From NCBI RefSeq assembly GCF_958979055.1, contig NC_084888.1, positions 5,288,001 through 5,352,000 of the forward strand: a stretch of DNA of 64,000 nt, in the 5' to 3' direction. This DNA comes from Alnus glutinosa. Taxonomy: Eukaryota; Streptophyta; Magnoliopsida; Fagales; Betulaceae. Every line of letters begins with the position of its first letter. The stretch's first letter is position 1. Below, piece after piece: positions 21,919 through 33,500 of the stretch. Both the position numbers and the translations under genes were made by a program. Below the pieces are notes generated by a model. That model searched no databases, was not told the origin of the DNA, and worked only from the letters and a program-made list of their open reading frames with translations.

Positions 21919-24900
21919 TTAGGGAGGCAATATGACTCGCTGACACAAAATGAGATCTGAGATGGTCTTTCCATGCCTGTCAATTCTCCGAGAGCAGTTG
22001 ACACCACCATCTAGAATGTTTCTTACCACTACATTCAAAGACTGTATTCCCTCAACTTCATATATTTCCACCTTGACATGTTCATCCACACATTTTTCCT
22101 TATCATTGGCATCTGAATTGGGAAATGAAGAGGTACTTAGAAGAGTTGAGACCGCTTCCTTTACCCATTTGGGTGTTATGATCAGCTTGAGCCTCTCAAT
22201 ATCTGGAGCGAAATGTGGGATGATGGAGAAGTTCAAGTCATTTCCTTTGTCACCAACTCTGCTATGTGCTACATCATAGAGTGGAATCTTCTCGCCATAT
22301 GGAGCAGGAGAGGGGTTGATCTTGGCATCGGCATGCGTTGTCGGTGGCAATTCGGATTCATGCAAAACATGGGGTTTTGTCAGATCTTCAGAGCCAGTTC
22401 CTTGGTTGTTGGATTCTATTACTAGGGTCTGTTTTACTCCAGTTCGCCATAGAACATGTTCGCGATCAACCTGAAAGACCAAACATTTTATCGAGAATTT
22501 CTTCACGTCAGAAAGTCTGGCCGGAGAATATCTCTGACCAATTTCTGAAAATAACTGACAAGCCAATCTGCTTAGTGAAGATTATCAAAAGTTTTGGTTC
22601 AACCGAAATTGAAGGTTAACATAATAGGACCATGCAAAGAAATAATGAGGAGCAAAAAACTAATTATTTATTTTGTGAAAGGGCCCTGAGATTATAGCTT
22701 AATAATGAGTGAAGTTTCATGTTCTTCAAATGGGTGATTGGTTGGACCAGTAATTTTTCCAGGCACTGGTCCTAGGAGCAGCATGATCCCGACTGTAGAT
22801 AAAAGTAAAAGAGAGGTATAGTTGGGGGAAGAGAGACAGAAAGTACCAATTGTTTCTCAAGAACAATCTCTTTCTTGTGCCCAGTGCTGCATTCAGTAAG
22901 AAAAGCAGAATCATCATGCACATTCATGAATCTATCATTATTACAGGTAGCAAGGGCTCACAGTTTCTTAATTGATAAGTCCTACATGTGAAAATGTTCG
23001 CACAAGCAGATAAGAAACTGACCTGATGCCACCACCACCGGCAGGTCCATTTGTATATAAAGCTGTAAACTCTCTAGCAAATTGGATTGCATGTTCCTTC
23101 AACTCAAATAAACCATCCATACGTAACCTAATATCTTCACTAGTGTTCCACCATGAAGCATTGTCATCAATGCTAGTTGCCTTCAGGCTATCAAGTCCAA
23201 TTATATAAGAAAGTATATGGCGGCTAACACCAGGATATACTTCTTCCACCCATGATCTAACCTAACAAAATGTGAAAGAAATATTACTTCTTAAGAAAGG
23301 TATAAGCTAAACATGTTTGATGTACCAAGTAGTCCTCTTCAAACAGCAGAATCACTACAATGAGTGCAATTCTGAGAAGCCAGATTCAATTCAGTTCACA
23401 CATTTAAAAACAGTGGCCACTACTATTAGAATATGTCAATGTAGTAAGTTTACCTACCAGAAATTCAGCAGCTTTAGCGCGTTTAACACAAACGGATCCT
23501 CCATAGGATATCTCTCCCCATCCTTTCCATCCACAGTCCTGAAAACTAAAAATGTTACAAAACTAGAGAAGATGGAAACAACTTACGAACAAAGGAAATA
23601 GGCATCACTCAGATACACAGTATCATTTAAGCGAAACAATTGTACATAAGCACCAGATCTGCCAAGTTCAACTTGGAAGCTAAAAACATGACAATCATAA
23701 TCTGAACTTCTTCATTTATAACCAAAACAAAACAATGCATACAAGAGTTACCTTTGGAACCAACTGCAGGAGTTTATTAGGCACTGATGCAGCAGATGGC
23801 TTTGCCCCAGCACAGAGTACCTTAGACCTTGATAATGGGTGGAATGAAACATCACGAATATCAATGATCTGTGTTCAGATGGACAAAATTTCACATTTCT
23901 TTCCATTTTTTCCCATTTATATCTGCAATTATAAAATTGATTGCGTACACACATCTAACTTACCACATCGGGGGTGACATAAGCACCAGGATCGCCAATC
24001 TCATAAAGAAGCTGTTCAGCACAGGTACTGACATTTAATACCCCACCACTACCTTCTGCCTTTGCTACACACACATTTCCATTAAAACTGACTTCAGCAT
24101 AAGGAAGTGACAGATCTAGGAGCTGAGGGAAAGATATGTCACGATACTTGTCTCCTGCAATGGTAAAAATGAAAAAACATTACAACAATCAGATAAAATT
24201 CACATAAGAAAAAACTTGTACCTTTATTACACCTCAAGCTAAAAGAAAAAAGTCACCTGGATGCATGAAATATCCCCCTGTGAGTTGACAACCACACTCT
24301 AGAAGGTGGCCAGCCAGAGACCCCTGTGCTAACTGCTTTAAGTCGTCCCAATTCCAACCTAGTTCATAAACCTAATTATAAACGAGTGTGATCATTCAAC
24401 TCACCATCCGAAAGGAAATCAGAAAACAGCAAAGTTGACAAGATGAGAGGACTAAATTTATCCATAGTGTTAAATAAACTTATAGACACATTAAATTAAG
24501 TAAATAAGTACTACTCAACCAATTAAGTATAAAAGAAATACAATAATCTCTCATTCTTCTAGGGAGCAACCAATGATTATGCTCAATCTTCGGTAAGTTT
24601 GTAGTATAGTATGCACGAAACAACATCACAGGTTCATCAAAAACCAATTTCATTTAATAACGCAGACAATCCAGTAACCATTTTATTAATTTATTCAAGA
24701 AGAAGAATTGAACTGGTAGGAAAAAAATCAAATTTCATACCATTGGCGCTAAGAATAAGGCAGCATCTGCAACTCTTGATGTAATTATCACATTTGGCTG
24801 GTACTTTTCCAAACATTCCACTATAGGAGCTGCTCCCAGATATGTGCTAATACCCTACATAGATTAGACAAAAAGTTGGGATTTAGCTCTACAAGTAGTA

Positions 24901-26822
24901 TTATCAAAAGGGGGGAATTAAAAATAAAATAAAAAAAGAAAGAAAAAGGAATCAACTGCCATGCATGAAATTCTTCATTTAAAGGAGAATTGAAGAGATA
25001 GCTCATGAAAAATAGTTTACATCCTTCACATACTTTGACAAGTATTCAAGCATTCACATGCTAATCAAAGGGTCCCCCAAATTATGAGGCTAGCATGTAT
25101 TGGCAACAGAGGTTTGAAACCAAAAAAAAAAAAAAGAGAGTATAAAACAATTGCAGATATAAACATTAAATATTTAACAAAGAGTGCACACAAGACCAGA
25201 TTCTTACACCTTCCATTAAATATGTGTTCCCTGAACCTGAATACATAAACAAAGAAAATAATTGTGTTGTGAGTTATAATCCTCTGCATCAAAACATAAA
25301 GGACCAAAAGTATAAATGATACTCAATTCAATTACATAATTTATCCTGATTGATATCAAGATTGCATGATAGTGGATTTTAGTGATTTGAAAACTTTAAT
25401 ATAAATCTTTAGCATTCTCTTACGTGACTGAGAATACCTGATGTTTTGACAACAATCTCATGAGCCACAGCAACGGAGACACTAAGCCTCAAGCTGCTAG
25501 CTATTTCTAAAACCTTTTCTTGGGCACCACAGGGATCCACTTCCCAGGAAAAGGATAAATAAGATTCAAAGAACAGAGAGTCAGATCAAATAGACAAACT
25601 ATTAAAGTAATAAAGAAGTGATATGCAAATTGCATAATTAAGTGATATTAGTCTCCTACTTGCACCCATGTTTGTAATTATGCAAATTCGTCTCTCCATA
25701 GCCAAAGGTAGGAGCAATCGCATCCATTCTGAAACTGCCAAATCATTGAAAAGTACTAGAGAATGAACACCGGAAAAAATGTCTAGAAAGCATAGATCAC
25801 AAAATTGGCCTGAAGAGATCAGCATAACGAAATCAAAACATAAAAACGACCGGTAAACAATCTAAAAAATAATTAAGAAACTTTTTTGGGACAGCTGTTT
25901 ATGACATCAATCTCTTTCTCATTTGAAGTTAAGAGTGAAAATGACTGTAAGAAACCATGCCTTTCTGGATATATATAAATTTGCCAGCTATAACCAACAA
26001 CAGAAGATGGAGCCCTTTGGTGACTTCCTTTATAAAGAAGTCTAGACATGTCAAATAGGTTCAAAGTCTGCTCCATAGATATACTTGGCAGCACATAAGG
26101 ACCTCTTATCCAAAACTATTTAATATAGTGAAGGCATAAATCAGACCATTTAAATGTCACCAAACTACAATATTGTCAACGAAAAGTAAAGTTTATTTCC
26201 TTACCAAAATATAAAAGAGCAGATTTTATTTGGATACTTCTAATCGATTGTAAATTGCATTCCAATCGTGACGGCAAGAACTCACATAAATATCACAGTG
26301 CTACGAAAATCCTTAAATTGCTAAAAGAAATTAAACATACTCCGTGAATCATAACCATCACCACCAGAAACCATAACTTGATATCGCTCAGCAAGCGTAC
26401 GTTCAGCTAGGCATTCCAATACAAGATAGTTTAGGTCTTTGACTCTCTGAAGCAACTTCAGAGCTGCCAATGGCCTGTCACCTCCAAACCCAGCTCCACA
26501 GCCAATGCAAACCTTTTCCCTTCGTTTTTGAGGATTCACTCGCTGCAGTTCAAAGGTCAACATACTCAGCTTTTCCTGTACTTCTCAGTGCCAGATGGAA
26601 GACAACTGAGAGTGAAAGAAACTGAAGGGTAAGGAAAGTAAACTACCAGCTTGATCACACAATTATGAATCTCATCGCTGTCATGGCTTTCCATTGTCAC
26701 CTGAAGTCCCTATTGCAAGGTGGTCCTGCTTGCAAATTAGCTATCAGATATCATGCCTAAGTCACCATCTAACGCAACTTTATTAGAAAGACAAACACCT
26801 CTGGCTTGCTTTGCTCAGACAT
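21919..26822 (-). CDS. AtuA/DUF1446 family protein (acyclic terpene utilisation-like)
   Basis: The plant member of the family named after Pseudomonas AtuA; its biochemical role in plants is not established to my knowledge. Exons (minus): 26799-26822, 26647-26700, 26341-26542, 25660-25734, 25438-25539, 25208-25236, 24741-24854, 24257-24371, 23964-24154, 23752-23868, 23458-23538, 23023-23261, 22847-22886 and 21919-22470. They give 644 residues, all in frame with GT-AG introns. N-terminal AtuA domain: KVCIGCGAGFGGDRPLAAL, then YLVLECLAERTLA, IITNMGA, GGISTYLGAAPIVE and SRVADAALFLAPM. The C-terminal ferredoxin-fold-like domain has DVAHSRVGDKGNDLN and ends ILDGGVNCSRRIDRHG. The acceptor at 26542 (giving IKL-RVNPQKRREK) matches homologues; an acceptor 33 nt upstream would add EKLSMLTFELQ. 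Start: ATG at 26822 (MSEQSKPE) if the first 98-bp intron is real; otherwise the ATG at 26694 (MESHDSDE). Confidence 0.9.
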
Positions 26823-28184
26823 GATACAAATCGATGTTTATAGGCAGTATTTCTCCATGGAAAATGATATTATGAAAGAAATCAATCCACATCGATGGGT
26901 GATAACGTGATTGATTGTGATTGTGATTGTAATTTGTAAAAGCTCTATAATTGGACAATTGGCACGCATGAGATAATAACAATGATGTGCTGTCTGACCA
27001 TTTCCTTTGCTTTCTATAAATAGAAAGAACACAATTCCCAAACACAAAACACAGCCTTAAAAGCCCATTTGCCTCAATGATATATTACTTGTAAAGGAAA
27101 ACGTGTAAAATTATAAATAAAAACTAAAATTTTGGAAAAATAGACTGAATTACCCATAAAATATCTATGATCATGTGGCTACAACCACCAAAAACACTGG
27201 ACTTTTCACTATCACTTCCAGGAAGCACCCACTTTTCACAAACACCAAAGAAAGCTTTGAACTTGTATAAACCCATCACAGTCCAACTTACTTCTTAACA
27301 TTTGAAAGCCTTTCCACCACCACAAAAGGCCATAAATTTTGTCACCATCAAGACATCACCAAACATAAGTTTTGTCACAAAAACCCATCAATCATCCTTC
27401 GATTGCCAGTCATAATACACACTTTTCTTTCCACCAAATGAGCAATCAAATTGTTGAACTTTCTTTGTATAAGCATTAGTTATCTCTTGGTTAGCATGGA
27501 ATTAAAAAAAAAAAAAAAAGAGATAATTTTTTGGGTCAGATACAATAAAAAATGTAAAATAATCCAAATTTATCGAAATATGTGCTTGAGAGAAAGACCG
27601 ACTCACCACCAAAGCCTTGTTGAAGGTGAAGAAACAAGCAAACCGCTGCTGTATAATGGGTTGAGTACAACAGCTGGAAAGAAGTTCAACTCCGAACTCG
27701 CTCACCCAGTCACCCTATTGGCCTTACTCAGCCGGACCCCACCTTCTATTTCAATTACCATGATACCCTTAGAGAAAAGTGGGTTTAGAGTCTATAGACA
27801 TGGTTAAAAGAGGAAGCATATAGTTAATTGGGTAAATTTGGTGGATCCAAAACTTGAGCTAACCTTATCACTATTTTTACTGCCTATTTTGTGTTAAACA
27901 TTTGATCACATGCAAGTTCATATTATTTCCAAAAAAAAACCAGAATTTTGGACTCACTTGATACAAATCAGTAGGGAATATTAAATCAAATTCAATGGAG
28001 ATTATTCAATCAATACTAGAGGGACATACTGGCAATCTCTCAAGTGATTCCAAGAAAATCTTCCATTCCAAACTATCGAATAATTATCCTCAGTATTTAT
28101 GATCGTAATTTCGGCGAGTAGCATATGGACATTGTCGAAATTTTGATGTTCACGCACAAACAGAGAGCGAGAGAGAGGGGAGGG
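26823..28184. promoter_or_regulatory. Divergent intergenic region between the AtuA-like gene and the CFIS2 exon
   Basis: On the minus strand, ctatttata at about 27015-27024 is a TATA-like box about 190 bp upstream of the AtuA-like start, so the promoter is probably here. A (GATTGT)n-type microsatellite lies at 26911-26934. From 27100 to 28100 I see only unassigned AT-rich DNA; 27100-27420 is rich in cacttttcac and accatcac phrases but not a clean repeat. Confidence 0.4.
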
Positions 28185-28303
28185 ATGGTGACGTCACCGG
28201 TGGTGAACACGTACACAGTATCGAGCCACACCTTCGGGACCAAAGAGCCAAAGATGGAGAAAGACACCTCAGTCGCCGATCGTCTCGCTCGCATGAAAGT
28301 CAA
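28185..28303 (+). pseudogene. CFIS2: Orphan first coding exon of CFIm25 (CFIS2/NUDT21 homologue)
   Basis: The 39 codons read VVNTYTVSSHTFGTKEPK then EKDTSVADRLARMKV, nearly identical to the start of plant CFIm25, the Nudix-fold subunit of the pre-mRNA cleavage factor that binds UGUA. The exon ends at an intact donor (gtcaa/gtacgc) in the right phase for the next residue (N of the family motif ARMKxNYMKEG). However, no following exon (YMKEGMRTSVE, the Nudix box region) appears on this strand before the next gene at 30565. It is therefore a detached 5' fragment, with leader and the beginning of intron 1, duplicated here or left after a deletion. The start codon overlaps a tgacgtca palindrome. 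Confidence 0.8.
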
Positions 28304-29588
28304 GTACGCTACATAGTATAACGCTAACCCTCTGTTTGGTTCCCGAGAAAATGAAGGAAAATGAAATCTTTTTATATGGGGTGGGGGGTAATATAGATTG
28401 GGAGTCGTTTTGGCTAAAGCATTGAACCCCATTTCTGGAATCATTTTTTGTCAAGTAAAAGGGTCCCAAACACTCGTATGGTTTGTCCATCACTGATCAG
28501 TGATCAGGCACCCCGGCAGTCCATTTTGGAGGGTAAAACGAAAAAAAAACAGAGGAAGAACAATAGACCTTTGATAACCTCTAATTAGTGCATTACTATA
28601 GAATATGTAGGTTGAGCTCATATAAAAAGGGTATGTTTGATAATAGTTTTGAAAATTGTTTTCTTGTTCTAGTCTGAAAAATTGTTTTGATACTATATAA
28701 AGGCGAGAAGTTATTTTTTGTGGAATTTACATTGGAAAAGTGTTTTAAAACCCACTTCTTCTAATATCTACAGAAGAAAAGTGTAAATGACAAACAATAG
28801 CAGAAGAAGAAGAAGCCGTTTATGACGATGAATAGGGTGAATATAATCTATATGAGGTGAACAGGTCAAGGATCTACAGCAATTTGGATGAGAAAGCTTA
28901 TTTGATACTTACTTGTTCAAATAAATTTGGAATAGTTTAACCATCTACCGACCAACTAGTCTAGTAGAAACTCTCTCGCAATTACCGTCCAATAGCTAAA
29001 ACAATAAAATTGTTGAAAATCTGCAATTCAAACAGAAAAATTGCTAGAAATCTCTATGCTTTTCAAGGCAATATGAGATAAGTCCTACACGGACAGAATG
29101 GGTCCTAATATATTATCCAATGTGCTGGATAGCATGGTGGGCTACTGTTATACGAGGGAGACTGTAAGGACACGTCTATCTTCTGGATAAATGCATGTCA
29201 ACACCCAGTCACCTTTCATGCGCGTGGCTATCACTATCCAATAAAAGTTGGTCTGCACTGTATAACTCTGCGTAGAACACATAATGCTTTATTTTGAAGG
29301 CAACTCTCCCAAATGACTCGGAGTACGTGCACCAGGAAATGCCATAGTTTGCTTTTTCATCTGGGATGTTATTGCTGAGCTTCTTCGCCCTCTCCTGAGT
29401 CCTGAAGCCTTCACGCCCGCATAGTAAAGGTATCCAATTAGCTTACTCTCTCTGGTCACTTCTTTCTTCCTTCGAAGTTTTCTCAAATTTCAGACTAGTT
29501 TTCTGTTAGCTTTTTTTTCCTGTTGAATATACATGAAAAAATTGAGACTATGGTTATTATTTTCAAAAGCAATACATAACTTGGAGAC
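28304..29588. other. Intergenic DNA after the CFIS2 fragment; possible leader of the carboxyltransferase gene
   Basis: The first 200 bp look like plant first-intron DNA (ctctgtttggttcccgagaa), consistent with the intact donor of the CFIS2 fragment. No Nudix coding sequence follows. A stretch at 29290-29500 is less AT-rich and could be a non-coding first exon of the downstream gene, but no splice pair can be proven. Confidence 0.35.
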
Positions 29589-30010
29589 TATAGATTCAGG
29601 TGAGCATTTTGGAACTATTGTTATTGAAAGAAAACATAAAGCTAAAAGAAAATAAAGCAGAATAATAGAAAATAGAGATGAGATTTTACGCGGTTCGGTC
29701 TATGACTTACGTCTATAGGATAAAGCCCAAAGGGCTACATTTTACTTTTATTACTTGATATTTTCACAATACAATAGACTCCTATTTGTATGAGGGTTTG
29801 AGGAGATAAATATGGTAATCGATCAATGTGATTTGATTACCATCAAATCTGCTACAAATAAATCAATCAAACCAATCAGATTTGATCGATTACAATTACA
29901 ATATATTTCTCAAACCAAATCCCCCAATATATGGAGAGTATATTCTCTAACAGTTATGTATCTAAGTAATTATATACTGGGGTGTACTTATGTTAATTAT
30001 GTGTTTCTAT
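29589..30010 (-). mobile_element. Copia-like LTR fragment
   Basis: Read on the minus strand, the stretch 29680-29740 gives gacgtaagtcatagaccgaa followed by ccgcgtaaaatctc, a phrase common near the ends of plant copia LTRs (GACGTAGG...CCGAACCACGTAAAT). The same motif recurs in the opposite orientation at 58190-58240. No coding sequence and no defined ends. Confidence 0.4.
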
Positions 30011-30126
30011 ATATGGCTGTTACAAAATTAATGTGTAATTTAAGCTTCTCAAGCCCTTGGTTGTTATGGCATCTGATGCCACGGGATAAAAGATTGTATT
30101 GCTTTGATAAATCCATTGATTCCATT

Positions 30127-30225
30127 GTATGCCAATGAGCTTTAGCTCAAATGGCACTTCTTCCTGCTATATGAACAGGATGAAGGACGAGGTCGTGGAT
30201 TAATCAAGTGACTGGCCTGAGAGAG
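30127..30225 (+). mobile_element. tRNA-derived SINE-like fragment
   Basis: The phrase tgagctttagctcaaatggc resembles a Pol III box A, and ggtcgtggattaatc about 40 bp later resembles the box B of plant SINEs (GGTCGTGGGTTCGAATCC). The length is about 100 bp. The 3' body and tail are not defined. This is a tentative call on promoter-box resemblance. Confidence 0.35.
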
Positions 30226-30564
30226 CTTAGTTTTCAAAGTTTCCCATTTTGTGGGGTAAATCAATCTTGGCACGGATACAAATAAGAACAGTTCATCAGT
30301 GTTTTAGGGACAATGGAATTGAAATTCTGAAAAGATATGAAAGGATCGGAGGGAACTACATAGAAATTGCAATTCATTGTCAAGAGGAGAAAGATATATT
30401 TGCTTTCCTTTTTCATTTCTGGCTCCTAAAACACAGAGATTCTGAACTATTTTGCCGGAAAAATGAACTAAGTTTTTGTAGGGATGTAATGGCAGGAATG
30501 CAGCCCGGGTGAAGAGGCATTGCTGTATTAACTCTGATATCTGCACAGAGATTTCTATGTTGAA

Positions 30565-33500
30565 ATGGCTACCTTGTCAATATTAACTGTAAAGTGTGGA
30601 GGACAAAGAGAAGGCAGAAATCAAGGCTTTGAATCCAGGTCACATGTGTATTTTTGCAAGGACTTTTTCACTTGCTATTTATTTAAAACTTCATTTAGAG
30701 GAGAAAACAGAAATTGGTCGAAGGCTTTTGAAAGTTCTATGATTAGAAGAAGAAATGGGTTTTGTGTCATTGCAAAAGTCAGAAAGGGAAAGAATCATGA
30801 TTATCCATGGCCAGAAGATATTGATCCAAATATCACCAGTGGTCACTTGACTTACCTGTCTCACTTCAAGCCTCTAACTGAGAAACCAAAACCAGTCACA
30901 CTTCCTTTCGAAAAGCCATTGGTTGATCTAGAGAAAAAGATTATTGAGGTAAGTTGCTCAGTTAGGGAACTTCATGACAAGTGGCATTAGAGTTTAGAAA
31001 TTTTTGGTAATTGAATAAGCATGAAGAGCCATTCAATAATGCTATGTCTTCTAGATGTTGCTGCTAAACATTACATTTTACACCTTGACTTGTGACACCT
31101 TCACAAGGCACGGACCTCAGATCTTTCATCCCAATCATATATCTACTGTTTAGTTTTACTATCTTTCTTGCAGGTACGTAGGATGGCTGATGAAACTGGT
31201 CTAGATTTTAGTGATCAAATTGGTGCTTTGGAAAGCAAGTATCAACAGGTAAATGTCCAAAGTGCTTAGTTTCTGTTAGGGCAAAGTTGCTTCTATTGTC
31301 TGAATTTTCGAACAGCAGTGTTATAGCTGCTGTCTTTTTCATATTGGGTCGTAAGATCAAGAAAATGTTATTTGATTACAACCAAGTCTAAGATAGCCTT
31401 CTAGTTTTAACGCAATCTTTTTAACAAGAAAAAAAATACAAATAAAGGATAACCCTTTTTTTTTCTTTTTTTCTTTTTTTAATGTCTTTGCAAACAATTT
31501 CAGTTTTAGCACCTACATTCCTATTTTCTGCTGGCATCTACTGGGTCTGTTGTGAAGATTCTAACTAATTAAACTACATAAGCAGCATCAACTTCAGAAC
31601 CTTTACTTGTGGTAAAATCCAAACAGACAGATTTCACCATAGGATAAACTGTATAAAGGTCTCTATTTTTGTTAGTAGCATGAGGGTGAAGAATTTTTGA
31701 GAGAATGGTTTCTGTCGACTTAACAGAAAACCAGTAGAATGATTCTTATTTATATTGATACACATAGGCTAGTTGGTAAGAATAAGAATAAAATCTGTGC
31801 CTAGTTTAAAGGAATACAAAATAATTACAAAAGAAGGAAGTAATGAATACAGGAGATACAATATCTCTAAAGTCAAGTCTTGGACTGCACGTGTAGGTAT
31901 GTAAGGAAAGACTTGAGCTGCTCACATATGTCTTGTACAACAAGCATAGTGATTAAGGAAAGGTCCTGTGAGTAGCTTCCAATATGGTCGCATATCAGTA
32001 ATATTCCTTGCTGAATTAGGATCCTTGATTGTGGGAAAAGATTCTGTATTAGGCTCTGTAGTCTCAGTATAATCCGGATGCTTATGAGTCAGGGCAAAGG
32101 CTCCAATAAGGTTAGAATCTGCTGCTGATATGGGAGAAGAATCCTCTGATATTATGGGATGATCCTCGACTGCTGATGTGGAGATTGAGGCAGTAGGCGC
32201 TGATGCGGGTGGACAAGTCTTGGCTGAGCTGGTTGCCGAGGTGGAGACAGCTTGTACACTAACAGAGGGAGAGGTTGAATCTTATGTTGCCGATAGAACC
32301 AGGTGTAACAGATGAAGTATGAGCGCCTCTTGAAACCAATGTTTGGAGCAGTGAAGGGCTGATTGAACTTGAAGGTGTTGCGAGCATGAGTGGAAATAGC
32401 CAAAATAACGTGGTTAGAGAAAGTGAAACAAGATGTTTGGCTGTAATGTAAAAATAAAAATGGGTATAGATTGTGAACCAGGGGATCTTGCAACAAATAT
32501 CATCTAGTTATGAAGAAGGATGAGCATTACTGAGTTGGGTGGCGTGGAATCTTATCAATATAAGAGCAAGGCTACTATGAAAAAAACACCCTCATTTTCT
32601 GGCTATGAGCTCTCCCTTTGAAGACAACCATACCATGGTATAGAAGTTACCACAAATGTCACATCATAATGTTGAGATTCTCTTGTTGGTTCAGGTAGTA
32701 AAAATTTAGCACGAAAGACCCCCAAATTTAATTACGTACCCAGTCACAAAATTCAAGAGGCAATCTTGATCAACACTGTCTATCCATGCTTTTGTTATTG
32801 TTAAATACATGAAAGCATTAGAAGATGGACAAATGTAGAAGAGGAGGAACAAACAATAAATGTATACAAGCATCTCTCCTGCTTCCATATTAATATGGAT
32901 TTTGAAGCATAAGTTCACTAGTAAGAGCATAAGGAACAGATAATAAACATCTGCTCAAAATTAACTGTGGTTACCTAGTTTATCAGTTGAAGACAGTAAC
33001 AACAAGAAGCCTAGGCTAGTTGCTAACTTATTGACAGATATTCAATTATTATTTTGATTATTCTTGGTAAAGTTGCAATACACATTGCTATTTCACTTTC
33101 TTTTTCTTTTATATATTCATGTAACCATCATTCGAGCCATTTCTCTACTTCAAGTTCAGGCTCTCAGAGACTTATATGCACATTTGACACCTATCCAACG
33201 CCTATCTATTGCTCGACATCCCAACAGACCAACAGTTCTTGACTATATATTGGATATCACAGAGAAGGTAGTTTGTCACTTGTAATAGTCTTTTATATTT
33301 TATTGTAGCACTATATAAGGTGCAATTTCTTACTTAAAATCCTCGATCTCATAGTGGGTGGAACTCCATGGAGATCGTGCAGGCTATGATGACCCTGCCA
33401 TTGTGACTGGTATTGGCAGCATGGATGGTAAGAGTTACATGTTTATAGGCCATCAGAAAGGTAGGAACACAAAGGAGAACATTGCACGCAACTTCGCAAT

